NCBI GenBank assembly: GCA_963853835.1
Contig: OY970835.1
Location: forward strand, 38,845,547 to 38,909,546
Length of the DNA: 64,000 bases
From: Calendula officinalis
Lineage: Eukaryota > Streptophyta > Magnoliopsida > Asterales > Asteraceae
Reading direction: 5' to 3'
The notes under the pieces are model-generated. The model saw nothing but the letters and a program-made list of their open reading frames with translations, made no database searches and had not been told where the DNA came from. Both the position numbers and the translations under genes were made by a program. Shown piece after piece: positions 12,801 to 22,598 of the stretch. Position 1 is the first letter of the stretch. The number at the start of each line of letters is the position of its first letter.

Positions 12801-15415
12801 TCTGTCAATTTTTTTGTTACACAAATAGTCCTTAATTTTGTTACACAAATTATGGATTTCGGTTGGATTTGGTTTGTATGAAACTTGTAACACCAACGGT
12901 CCCTAAAGCTAAAAAATGTGTTAAGTTTTTAGGGTCCGCTGATGTTATGGACTATCCATGTAAAGAAGTCAATGGACGAAATTCAACATTTCATACATCC
13001 AACAGGGACAATTTATGTAATTTACTCTATACAAAATAAAGCTGTCATTTGCATGCCATGCTGCTAGGTAGTTTAGCCGGGTAAAAATGGGCAAACTTTT
13101 GGTTCGGGTTGACCGAAAACATTATTGTCTAAAATTTTAACTTTTATGTAAATACCTAGTTTGTCAAATATGTTTACATCTATCATTTCAATTATAATCT
13201 AGTTTCTTGGATAATATGATTTAAGACTAATTTAATTCAGTTTAAGTTATTACCCGTTTGACTAGTTAGAGATAAAACATAGCCCGAATCCACCATTATA
13301 TTAATATAATTGTTGTTTTTTAAATAGGGTTTACTTCAAAGTGAGGTTGAAGGAGCTGAAAATGACAAGGTTGGTTTCTATGGAAGATGTGAGCTACATG
13401 CAACAAAAGACCATTTTAACCCTAACACTAAATCTCTATGCAAACAAGTCACAATTCTTCATGAAAAGGACACATGTGCTCGTACTGAGGTTTGTCTTAT
13501 TCACTTTAACCACGTGAAAGATGTCACTTTTTATCTGATTTTTTTTTATTATTTTTAAATATGGAATTAGGGTTACAAGGGGAGAAAACAAGAAGGATTT
13601 AGACATGATAATGGAGGTGATAGTGGCAGCGGATGCATGGTTCGGCAAGAACAAGTAGATGCTTGGAATCATATAAATCGTCAGTTATTATTTAAAAAAC
13701 GGCTTCAAAGGAATCCACAACCTGTTCAAGATGTAGAACATGATTTCCGGGTATGTTGAATTAAATTCCATTAATTTTAGAGTAAATTACAAGGATGGTC
13801 CCTGAGGTTTACCCTAAATTTCACGCATGGTCCTTTAGTTTAAAAAATTATATTCGTAGTCCTTTTTTCGGAAACATTTTGTACATAAGGTCCTTTAGTC
13901 TGACGCCTGTAAATTATTTTCACAGAAAAAGGACTAGCGGTGTAGTTTAAAGGACTACCGGTTTAATATTTTAACACAAAAAGTTAACGAACATTAGGAC
14001 TGTAGGTGCAAAATGTTTCCAAAAAAATGACTACCAATGTAATTTTTTAAACTAAAGGATCATATTGAAATTTAGGGTATACATGAGGGACCATCTTTGT
14101 AATTTACTCTTAATGGATATATTTTTTTAATTTTTTTTTCCAGAAAGAATATGGTCGGTATAAACAGTCAAAAGGATGGAAGCATTTAGTTGTATACAAA
14201 TCAGGCATCCATGCTCTCGGTCTATATACATCAATATTCATTTCACAGAACGTGATGGTATGATATATCATTTATTTGAAACTAATAAATAATTTACAAT
14301 TATTATAAGAATAAGGGAAATGATAACGAAAGGGCTGTCACTAAGACGTCAAGACACGCATAAAAAACTTGTACAATAATCAATAACCGCCCCTGCATTT
14401 TAGGAATCAACCCCCACTACTGAAAGTACAAACGATTTATGCACATAACCATCTCTTAATGACAGCCTTAAGGGCTGTCATTAACAAAACTCTAAGAATA
14501 AATAAAAAGAATTATATGATAATTACAAACAGGTGGTTGAGTATGTTGGTGAAATAGTGGGGTTGCGTGTAGCGGATAGAAGAGAAAAAGAATATCAATC
14601 GGGAAAACAGTTACAATATAAAAGTGCTTGCTATTTTTTCAAAATTGATAAAGAACATATCATCGATGCAACACGTAAAGGTGGAATCGCACGCTTTGTA
14701 AACCATTCATGCCAGGTCATTTCTTTTTTATATATTATTTGAATTTAAATAAAGAAAAAGTTAAACGAATTATTTGTTAAGTTATCGGATCTTCCTTATT
14801 TTTCTATTTGCAGCCAAATTGTGTGGCGAGAGTGATAACCGTGCGAGGTGAAAAGAAGGTAATGGGCTCGTATTTTAAGGGAATTGGTTTGGGTAAATTA
14901 CAAGGATGGTCCCGAGGTTTACCCTAAATTTCACTTATAGTCCTTTAGTTTAGAAAATTACATTGGTAGTCCTTTTTTTTGAACCTTTTGCACCTATAGT
15001 TCTTTAGCCTAACATTCGTTAACTTTTTCTGTTAAAATATTACACCGGTAGTCCTTTAAAATTACACGTGGTAGTCCTTTTTCTGGAAAAATATTTAACG
15101 GGCGTTAGACTAAAGGACCGTGGGTGCAAAAGGTTTCCAAAAAAGGACTAACAATGTAATTTTATAAACTAAAGGACCATACATGAAATTTAGGGTAAAC
15201 CTTAGGGACCATCCTTGTAATTTACTCGATTGGTTTTTAGTGGGTTTTGATTTGTTAAAAATGGTGTGATTGGGATGCAGGTGGTGTTCTTTGCAGAGCG
15301 TGACATATATCCAGGAGAAGAGATAACATATGACTACCATTTTAATAATGAAGATGAAGCTAAAAAGATCTTCTGTTCTTGCAATTCCAGTCATTGCAGG
15401 CGCTTTCTCAACTAG
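6860..15415 (+). CDS. trithorax-type PHD / extended-PHD / SET histone methyltransferase
   Basis: Likely nuclear histone H3 lysine methyltransferase. Exons: 6860-6985, 7387-7858, 7953-8041, 8133-8231, 8450-9491, 9589-10986, 11289-11373, 11441-11543, 11634-11717, 12013-12384, 12647-12742, 13328-13489, 13571-13750, 14144-14257, 14533-14715, 14814-14858, 15281-15415. They total 4785 bp (1594 aa) in phase; a 75-bp in-frame intron at 8766-8840 may also be removed (1569 aa). Domains: residues ~208-262 hold a Cys/His region (VCSCHGFHMSISKF ... NPGDAVHM) resembling the TDBD/SAND-like module; ~1112-1160 a C4HC3 PHD (CNVCG ... HWYCRPC); ~1167-1370 an extended PHD; ~1450-1575 SET with NHSCQPNC and GEEITYDY; then post-SET CSCNSSHC at the C-terminus. 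The middle third is low-complexity, basic and Ser-rich. No PWWP or FYRN/FYRC is seen, so it is not an ordinary ATX1-5. The start is the first in-frame ATG of a good exon 1. Confidence 0.88.
11758..11942. repeat. foldback repeat, family B, in SET-gene intron 9
   Basis: Starts GAGTAAATTCCATAAATCAT and ends with the rough complement TTTATGTATTTTACTC. The inner arms (CCTTGTGGTTTGTATGAAAT ... CAAACCATAGGGACGG) are also complementary. No clean target duplication is seen. The same family occurs at 12434-12600, 12771-13027 and about 37245-37494. Confidence 0.65.
12434..12600. repeat. foldback repeat, family B, in SET-gene intron 10
   Basis: Degenerate copy: GAGTAATTACTTAAAGTGTC ... GATTTATGTAATTTACT, with the shared GTGGTTTGGATGAAATTATG core. 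Confidence 0.55.
12771..13027. repeat. foldback repeat, family B, in SET-gene intron 11
   Basis: Begins at the CCTGTGGTTTGTATGAAATT core and ends ATTTATGTAATTTACTC. The left terminus is missing or diverged, and an internal duplication of the TATGGATTTCG segment is visible. Confidence 0.5.
13780..14109. repeat. foldback repeat, family A, in SET-gene intron 13
   Basis: GAGTAAATTACAAGGATGGT at the left end and its complement ACCATCTTTGTAATTTACTC at the right, with long partly complementary arms (TTTACCCTAAATTTCA ... GAAATTTAGGGTA). About 330 bp, no ORF. Same family as 14891-15227. Confidence 0.7.
14891..15227. mobile_element. foldback element, family A, with probable 9-bp target duplication
   Basis: Ends GGGTAAATTACAAGGATGGT and ACCATCCTTGTAATTTACTC are inverted repeats, and the arms pair over most of the 337 bp. 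The flanks AATTGGTTT (14882-14890) and GATTGGTTT (15228-15236) match at 8 of 9 bases. That suggests transposition with an 8- or 9-bp duplication (hAT- or Mutator-like); the superfamily is uncertain. It lies in SET-gene intron 16. Confidence 0.7.
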
Positions 15416-16967
15416 AAAACAGGTTCCATTCCACTTTGTATATATCTGTGTACAGTTTCTGGCGGCTGCTCTATTAATTATTGTATTTGTACTTGTATTA
15501 GCAAATTTTAAGGATCTTCCACTTCATTTCAAGGAAAGAGAAACCAGCATTTCTCCTTTTAATGTATAATACAATTAAATATATATTTTTTTTTATCAAA
15601 TTTCAAATTTGGTAAAAAAGGGGATTGTATGTTGTTTAATGGATGTCATTGCTTATATCTGGTACATTTCGACAAATATTGGCTTAAAAAAGATGCTCTA
15701 TTTCCTTTAGTAAAATGGTTAAATTTAGAAGAACAAGCTTTTACACTTCAATTGGGTATAATCAGATCAACTCGATAAATGTAAGCAATCCAAACCCGGT
15801 ACCTGGCCAGATGCTAACGTTGGGTTTAAAAAACTTGATATCAAGTTATCAACATAAGACCTTAATACACCTTGATCCGACTAGCATTATTGAGTTTGGC
15901 TGTAGTTGTATCATATGTTGTACCATTTGTTGTAATATTATATGTGATGGTGTATAAGTAATTTGCTTAGTATACAAATAGTCTGCATCTGTTCAAAGGA
16001 CTAATTGGATGTTAGGATGTACATATTAGCTTTTATGTAAATAGGCAATTCTAGTTGCATGAAACGAATGATCTATAACTAGAAAAAAAAAAAACATGAC
16101 CATTATAGGTATTACAACTAGAAGTCACAATAATCAATGGTTCCATAGGAATTGAATAAAACATGAAGGGAAAACTCAAAAAATATACTACATCCGTCCT
16201 AAATTTATTGTCCACTACAAAAAAAACATACTGTTTAAGAAAAGTACATTAATTATAGAATGTCACCAATCAAATTTTCTCTTTACTATTTAAATATTTT
16301 TTTATTGGTTGAAATTCAGGAAAGATAATCTTTGTAGGATAAACTAAAATAGTATACTAGACAATAAAAATGGGACAGAAGAGGGAGTACATTTCTCTTT
16401 TTATTCTTTCGTACTGCCACGCATTTTTGCACGCTAAAATAACTAAGCTGAAACCGAACCAAACCAAAATCAAAAACATATAATCAGTTCAGTTTTGAAA
16501 ATTCTTCATTTGTGATTTCTGTTCTATCAATTTCAGTATTATATCTATATTATGTGAAATCAAAATAGGTATATGTTCAATAGCCGAATAAAACTACACT
16601 AGCATAACCATACAAAATCGTCATTTCCAGTTGAACAATTGAAAAAAAAACATTAAAAATACAGCACATAAGCAAGGTGGTTGTATTTGATGCATAAAGA
16701 CAAGCAAGCACACTATGAAAATGATACCAAACTAACCGCCAAACAAGACGATAGAAATCAAGTTCCAAACTAACTGCCAAACAAAGACGACAGAAATCAA
16801 GTTCCAAACTAACTGCCAAACAAGACGATAGAAATCAAGGTTCCAAAAAACATCAATACTCAACAGTAAATTCTGATGAACACGTTCAAAAGAAAAAAGA
16901 CAACAGTTAGGTTGAAAATGGTTCAATAACAAGATAATTTCACTACAAAAAAAAAAAAAAAAAAAAC
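15416..16967. other. 3' flank of SET gene and convergent 3' flank of RPL9
   Basis: Non-coding AT-rich sequence that should contain the 3' UTRs of the two convergent genes. It includes one short Stowaway-like element (16188-16387) and, at about 16735-16835, three tandem copies of a roughly 33-40-bp unit (CAAACTAACTGCCAAACAA, GACGATAGAAATCAAGTTCC). Confidence 0.5.
16188..16387. mobile_element. short Stowaway-like MITE, 200 bp
   Basis: CTACATCCGTCCTAAATTTA at the left and GACAATAAAAATGGGACAGA...GAGGGAG at the right form imperfect inverted repeats, with TA on both flanks (16186-16187 and 16388-16389). Confidence 0.65.
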
Positions 16968-18221
16968 TTAATTCTCTCCCTCCTCTATTTTTGCCTTGTC
17001 AGACACGTAAATACCATCAAGAAACTTTCTGATATCCTTGTTCTTAACATGACATTTCTGTACAAACAAAAACAGAATCATAAATTGATGAAAAATTGAA
17101 GATTTGAACACATATGTGACAGGGAATTTGGGGGATTAAAAAGATACCTGGTTAATTAGGGCACATGAGCGAGAAACAAGCTCAATGTCATTTCCATCAA
17201 GAACAAGTTCATCCTTAACCTTTTCAGATCTAACAACAGTCACACCATTAAGCAAATCAACTTTCCTCACCTGCAAAAACAATTCATTCATTCATTCATG
17301 ATTATCAAAGTAGACAATAACACTTTTGGAGACCAACTCCAACCATTAGACTCTTGATGCTTTAAGCTGTTTAGTATGTTTGGTGTTTGCGTATAACAGA
17401 GTGCTTATGTATGACTTAATATGTTTTTAGAGGTAAAATGCACTTTAGTGTAGAGGAAAAGGGCAAACCCAAACAAACCTAAACAGTGCTTATTCAGCTC
17501 ACAAACTAATACAGAGTAAACACTTAATTGGTAAGTTTATAGGAACCATAAGCTCGTATCCAAACACCAAAACAGCTTATTATGTTTTGATAAGCTCCTA
17601 AAATAAGTTATACACAATCTCAATACAATTTTACAACTTTACTAACAAAAAATACAAGCACTGAATCTTCTATACTAATTACAACAGTACTTAGCATAAG
17701 CTTCATAAACACTCAAAATGGCGAACAAAATAAATGGATTTCTAATCAACATGAATATGAGCTTGAAGTAAAGCACACAGCAAATTAATAATACATATAT
17801 GCAATTATGAAAAACAACAAAACTAGCTGATAAACGTGTGAAATTGTACCTTCTTTTCACCGAGAAAATTCCTAATCTCGATAGCGGTATTGTTGTTAGT
17901 GATGCTAGCATTGATCGGAAAATGAGCGTAAACAAACCTCATCTTGTATCGGAACCCTTGAGTAACACCGATAATGAGATTGTTGACGTGGCTGAGTGCA
18001 GTACGGATGGCGGCGGTGGTTTTGCGAGATCCGAACCACGCATCAACCTTCAGCTTTCGTTTTCCTTCCTCATCGGTAATCAGCATAAAATCTAGGTTGA
18101 GATGCTTGAAGTTACGAACTAGGGTTCCTCGTGGTCCCTTCACTTCAATGACTTTGGCCTTGACGCTGATCTCGATACCCTCCGGGATGTCCATGGTCTC
18201 CGATGATAAGATGGTCTTCAT
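16968..18221 (-). CDS. RPL9: 60S ribosomal protein L9 (uL6)
   Basis: Cytosolic large-subunit ribosomal protein. Three exons on the minus strand: 18221-17850, 17270-17148, 17057-16968. They give 585 bp and 194 aa, the usual length of plant RPL9. Recognisable family segments are MKTILSSETMDIPEGI, KGPRGTLVRNFKHLN, AIRTALSHVNNLI, GVTQGFRYKMRFVYAHFPIN, FLGEKKVRKVDLLNG, NDIELVSRSCALINQ and KNKDIRKFLDGIYVS. All introns are GT-AG and phase 0. Intron 1 (17271-17849) contains sequence like the Harbinger MITE at 3230. The upstream region carries motifs typical of ribosomal protein genes. Confidence 0.96.
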
Positions 18222-18268
18222 TTTTGCAGTCTACCACCCTAGAACGCCGACGGCTTGCGGTTGAGAAA

Positions 18269-18370
18269 TTAGGGTTTTGGGATTTAAAACTGTAGAGGAT
18301 GAAATGTATATAAGCACACGTTGCAGCTGAATATGAGGATGGGCTTCTAGTATATAAGTGGGCTGGCCCA
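18269..18370 (-). promoter_or_regulatory. RPL9 promoter: telo-box and site II (TCP) motifs
   Basis: On the plus strand TTAGGGTTT at 18269-18277 is the complement of the telo-box AAACCCTAA. TGGGCT at 18340-18345 and the palindromic TGGGCTGGCCCA at 18359-18370 are site II elements. This telo-box plus site II combination is characteristic of plant ribosomal protein promoters and growth-linked expression. It lies 50-150 bp upstream of the RPL9 ATG. Confidence 0.75.
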
Positions 18371-18910
18371 TTTTGCTTCACAAAAGCTAATACTTACATA
18401 ATGAAATAGCCCATTACTAATTGGTGAACAAGTTAATCCAATTTCGCCAAATCGCCAATAAAACATAGTCTATATAATGGTTTTTATACTTTAAAATTTG
18501 AAATAGATTTTGGTAATGAGATTAGAGTTTAAGAGCTTATGTATAAAATTGTTAAACTTTACCAACTCCTTTCAAATTCTATTTGTTACTCTTTTAGTAC
18601 TATCTTAACCTATATATGGCCCCTAATTTTGAAGAGGTTTTGACCACATGGCAAATGCAAGCTCCCTCATTGGTTCGAAATGCCATGTGTAATTCGGCTA
18701 TTGGTCCCCTTGATTCACCACCTTTTTCGATACATTCCATCTCAAGACTCCTGTATTTATGGAACAAACAAGATAAAAATGGCATATATAAAACTTTTGT
18801 TTAATATTTCTACCTATGAAAACCCCAACCCACCCTTTTCCCCTTCAACTTTCTCTCTCTAGAAACTCCTCTCTCTCTCTCTCACACACGCACATCCTTT
18901 CACCGGAGAG
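18371..18910. other. intergenic promoter region between RPL9 and VAMP72 exon
   Basis: No gene. A possible TATA-like run ATATATAAAAC lies near 18783, and a CT-rich 5'-leader-like tract (TCTCTCTCTCTCTC) lies near 18870-18884, upstream of the VAMP72 start codon. Such CT tracts are common in plant leaders. Confidence 0.5.
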
Positions 18911-19100
18911 ATGGGGCAACGGTCGTTGATCTACAGTTTTGTCGCCAGAGGAACGGTGATTCTCTCCGAATACACGGAGTTCACCGGAAACTTCACTAGC
19001 ATCGCTGCACAGTGTCTCCAGAAGCTTCCTGCTACCAACAATAAGTTCACCTACAACTGCGATGGTCACACCTTCAACTACCTTGTTGAAGATGGATTCA
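18911..19100 (+). pseudogene. orphan first exon of a VAMP72-type R-SNARE
   Basis: Starts MGQRSLIYSFVARGTVILSE and continues as the longin domain, with FTGNFTSIAAQCLQKLP and NNKFTYNCDGHTFNYLVEDG. This is strongly like plant VAMP721/722. The exon ends at GGATTCA followed by a good GTGAGT donor, the same point (GF|T) as I recall for the family. Nothing resembling the rest of the longin domain (YCVVAVDSAG...), SNARE motif or C-terminal membrane anchor follows in the next several kb. Instead an unrelated MPP-beta fragment lies 0.9 kb downstream. The exon itself has no stop or frameshift and has promoter-like sequence in front. It is therefore a truncated gene or a captured 5' exon; a very long first intron reaching outside the recognisable region is unlikely but not excluded. 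Confidence 0.75.
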
Positions 19101-20003
19101 GTGAGTCCGATATGATCTATACTTCTTATGTTTTTGAAGTTTTTGTTTCGATCTGATCGTATTTATGGAAACAATAAGTTTTTGTTTTAAAGTTTTTGAA
19201 GTTTTATGTCTTCTGTATCAATATTCGTGGCGATTTAAGGTAATTTTAGCATGCATTAGTTTGATTTATGCTTTCACTATCAAATTGAACGTTTCCTGTC
19301 TAATCGCTTCCACCGTTTCCCTAATCGGCGTTCCAACCGCTTTCAAACATCCAATCCAAAGTCCGATCTGTTGAATTTAAATCTTCATCGATGGCCTTCA
19401 GTTACATATTCTGTTGAATTATGTGTGCGTCGCTCAAGGTAATTTTTTCTTCCCATTAACAACATCAAACTTAATTTTGAAAATTGGATTAACAATCCAC
19501 GTTTTATTATGATGGGAATTCTTCTTATGGAGAAAGAAATTTGACCTTAAAAGGTTTCGGTTATAATTGTTCTTTAAGCTAAACCCCTTTTCAACATGCT
19601 TTCCCACGCCACTTGATATCGGCTCAGATCATATTCCTCTCCCTCAGCCTCTCCCTTCAGGTATACTTCAATTGGCACCTAAATTCTCAAGAATGGTTAC
19701 CTATTTAACATATATAAAGTGTGTGCAACCTGTGATTTTGCAGAGAATCGGTGCCACAGATCATATCACCCCCAATTCATGTACCGTATATGTTTAATCT
19801 TCATTATCTGATAGGGCATTCATTCTGTTATTCACAATAACTGTAATTTTTTTAATATATTTATCGATTGATGGAGATGAAAAGGGTTCATTATATTGGT
19901 TATGTCTATTTGTTCAATGGTAGTTTGATCACAATCTGATTATATTAAAAGTGAGGGGGTAATTATGTAATTGTCAATTTATGAGGTTTTAAAATATGTA
20001 CAG
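19101..20003 (+). other. sequence between VAMP72 exon and MPP-beta fragment
   Basis: No recognisable gene. A short open stretch near 19600-19662 (reading ...DIGSDHIPLPQPLPS then a CAG|GTATAC donor-like site) could be another captured exon, but I cannot identify it. Confidence 0.3.
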
Positions 20004-20326
20004 GTCAGAGCTTTCACAAATGGTGGAAATTAGTGAAGTTGCTGAGAGCATGATAGCTTTCAACACCAACTATAAAGACACTGGACTTTTTGGTGTTTGC
20101 AATCATGCAAGAGATTGCTAAACTTTGTTACAAATTTGGGGATGATGATGTCACTCGTGCTCGAAATCAGGTATTCATCTCACAATTTCTCCAAAATTGT
20201 CTAATAATCTACTTATTTAAGCTATTTTCTTATTTTTCAATATTAATTTGTTTAATGTATTTATTACAGCTGAAATCTTCGTTGCTTCTTCATGTTGATG
20301 GAACCAGCAACCAACCCTACTGCTGA
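20004..20326 (+). pseudogene. fragment of mitochondrial processing peptidase beta subunit
   Basis: Segment 1 (20004 to about 20098) reads EVAESMIAFNTNYKDTGLFG, typical of MPP-beta. It is followed in a different frame by MQEIAKLCYKFGDDDVTRAR to a GTATTC donor at 20171. The roughly 14 residues expected between them (the YAVAKPD... region) are missing, so there is an internal deletion plus frameshift. A second exon from 20270 reads LKSSLLLHVDGTS and runs into a stop at 20324-20326. The retained intron indicates a genomic-DNA-derived copy and not a processed one. The zinc-binding N-terminal half is absent, so no functional protein is possible. Confidence 0.8.
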
Positions 20327-22089
20327 TTACATTGGACCAGCCCTACTGATGATTACATTGGACGATAGGTACATTAAACAGGTAGAATATTTAGGCTCTA
20401 TTTTTTTAATTTTAGTTAAAGGTTATATAAAAAAAAATTTAATTTTTATATTTCCATCACTTGCATGATAAATCGTATAACATTGGAAATTTCTGTTATT
20501 GTTTGTGTAGACATTAGGTCAATTTTGATCCAGTTTTGCTAAAATCATGGAAACTATTGGGTTAGAGTATCATGTGTTCAGAAATTCATTATTCTTTTGT
20601 TTCTTAGTCTTCACTGTTCAGTTACTACATATATAGGGGATTTTAAGTATTGTACAATTTATACACAATTAGGTAATTCGTCTTCACTGTTCAATATTTT
20701 GGTCTTCACTGTTCAGAAATTCATTGTTTTGCTCCCCTATATTATAAGTTTTGTTTTATGTACTGTACAATTTATACACAATTAGGTAATACGGTTATGG
20801 TTTTTGATTAACTGCTACAGATTTAAAAGAATTTTGATTAGAGCTCCTTCAATCTCAATAAAACATGTGCCAGCTCATAAATTAGTTAAATTTACCTACA
20901 ATTGTCTTGTCTTACATCTAAAACATATGTGCCAGCTCATATTATTGGTTAATTATTAATCAGAGTAAATGTTGTAGTATTTGTATGTATTATATTAACG
21001 GGGCTTTCGAATTCAATCTAAACCTCTATCTAAAAGCGCCAAAAGTTAATTGCAGATTACTAAAACCAATGTGTTAAATGTTAACTTGCAGTTCAGGCAG
21101 GCAAAATCTCTAGCATAATCAAACAACATGAAGTTAGTTTCAAAATCAGATGAAGTTAAGTTGCATAACCAAAATCCATGTTTTAGAAGGCACAAAGGTT
21201 TTTTTGTGTAACATCATTTTTTTTCATTAGTGTTATTTTTGATATGTTTGTTATCAATTCTAGCCAATGATGCCTGAATATTTATATCTTATTATCAGGA
21301 AAACAATTAATGACATCCCAGAGGAAAGGAGACATAATTTGTTGGCCTTACTCGATCCTAGGTATCTCTATTTGAAGGAAGTTAGTTTATGTATTCGCTA
21401 AGCATGCTTTCAAGTTTCAATGATAGTAAGGCCAGTCTTGTAATATGAAGTTTTAATGAAATTTTTGTTCAATTGGTTACCTGTAGTTTTTTTTTTTTTT
21501 GGGTTGGAAATCTTCCAGACTTATTTCGAAAGTTTGGGAGATAGCATGCTCAAAATATAGTAATTCAAAGTTAGCAAAATAAAGTTCATCTAATTTGCAG
21601 AACAATTAAGACTATTTTTATATTTTATTTGGTAGGTTAGATTAACTTTTTAAAATTAAGAGTTTTTTTATTCCCGTTAATGGGCTCTTTTTGTTTGTAA
21701 ATTTCGATTAAAATGTTGTATTATGATGGTTAACTTAAACTTGCATCAAGATATTTTTGATTAAACTCGGCAAATGTTTGATGGATTATATTTTAAGGTG
21801 GAGTTTGGTTGATGACTAAGGGCATTAAATGTATTTATACAATTTTAAGAAACTTTATGGTTATTAAATAGTTTTATCTCATGTCGTGGGCATTAGTTAG
21901 AGAACCCATTTTCAACTAAACATTGTTTTATCCTTTCAATCATATTGATTGTATGATTCTCTACATTCTTTTCATTGTTATGCATTTTATTTTTTGAGAA
22001 TGGGCGGGCTATGAAAAGGGGTTTTGCGTATGCGAAACACGGATCAGAAAGCAGGCTTATGAAACGAAACGTGACTTTAGATATTACGA
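20327..22089. other. no intact gene; probable Helitron interior
   Basis: AT-rich and non-coding. An imperfect direct repeat occurs at about 20612-20790 (TCTTCACTGTTCAG and GTACAATTTATACACAATTAG each appear twice). About 21300-21380 reads like an exon fragment (ETINDIPEERRHNLLALLDP-like) that I do not recognise. Confidence 0.35.
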
Positions 22090-22446
22090 ATGAGAATCAA
22101 TATAATCGAAGGTAAAATCATATATGAGGGCAAAGTTGGTACAATTTGCGCTATTCCTCGCATGGTTATTAGTCCTTCCGACAACAAGATGCCTTTCAAA
22201 TTGAACCGGAGACAATTGTATGTTCAAGTTTGCTTTACAATGACTATTAATAAAAGCCAAGGTCAGACGTTGTCGCAAGTTGGTTTGTTTATTCAAAAAC
22301 CAATATTCTCACATGGTCAACTATATGTCGCTAGATCAAGAGTTAAGAACAAGAACAGATTGAAAGTTATTTGTTACGACAAAGATGACAATTACACTAA
22401 TTCAACAACAAATATCGTTTACAAAGAAGTTTTATTTCGTCTCTAA
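22090..22446 (+). pseudogene. C-terminal remnant of Helitron PIF1-type helicase
   Basis: The reading frame ends with the hallmark tail of plant Helitron RepHel/PIF1 helicases: CFTMTINKSQGQTLSQVGLF, then FSHGQLYVARSRVK. The conserved helicase motif region TINKSQGQT is present. Only about 118 residues remain; the Rep domain and the Walker A/B half are missing. It lies 122 bp before the Helitron 3' terminus, the expected relative position for a 5'-deleted autonomous element. Confidence 0.85.
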
Positions 22447-22567
22447 ATTTCCTATAACATTTATTCATGTAACAAATTTTGTACCAACTTATCATTATAT
22501 TTATGGATTGTTATGTTATTTCAACAATATTGATTTTTATTATTTTTCTACATATCTCTCGAAGCAT

Positions 22568-22598
22568 GTCCGCCCAGTCGGGCGGGCTTTGAAGCTAG
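22568..22598 (+). mobile_element. Helitron 3' terminus: hairpin plus CTAG end
   Basis: A hairpin with stem GTCCGCCC/GGGCGGGC (22568-22575 with 22580-22587, one G-T pair) and loop AGTC is followed after 7 bases by CTAG at 22595-22598, then T. This fits the Helitron rule of a short hairpin shortly before CTRR, with insertion next to T. The 5' TC end could not be located. Confidence 0.75.

Noticed and set aside
19567..19797. Frame containing DIGSDHIPLPQPLPS as a gene
   Set aside because: It ends at a donor-like site after a few residues and I could not link it to any family; it may be a captured exon, but the evidence is too thin.
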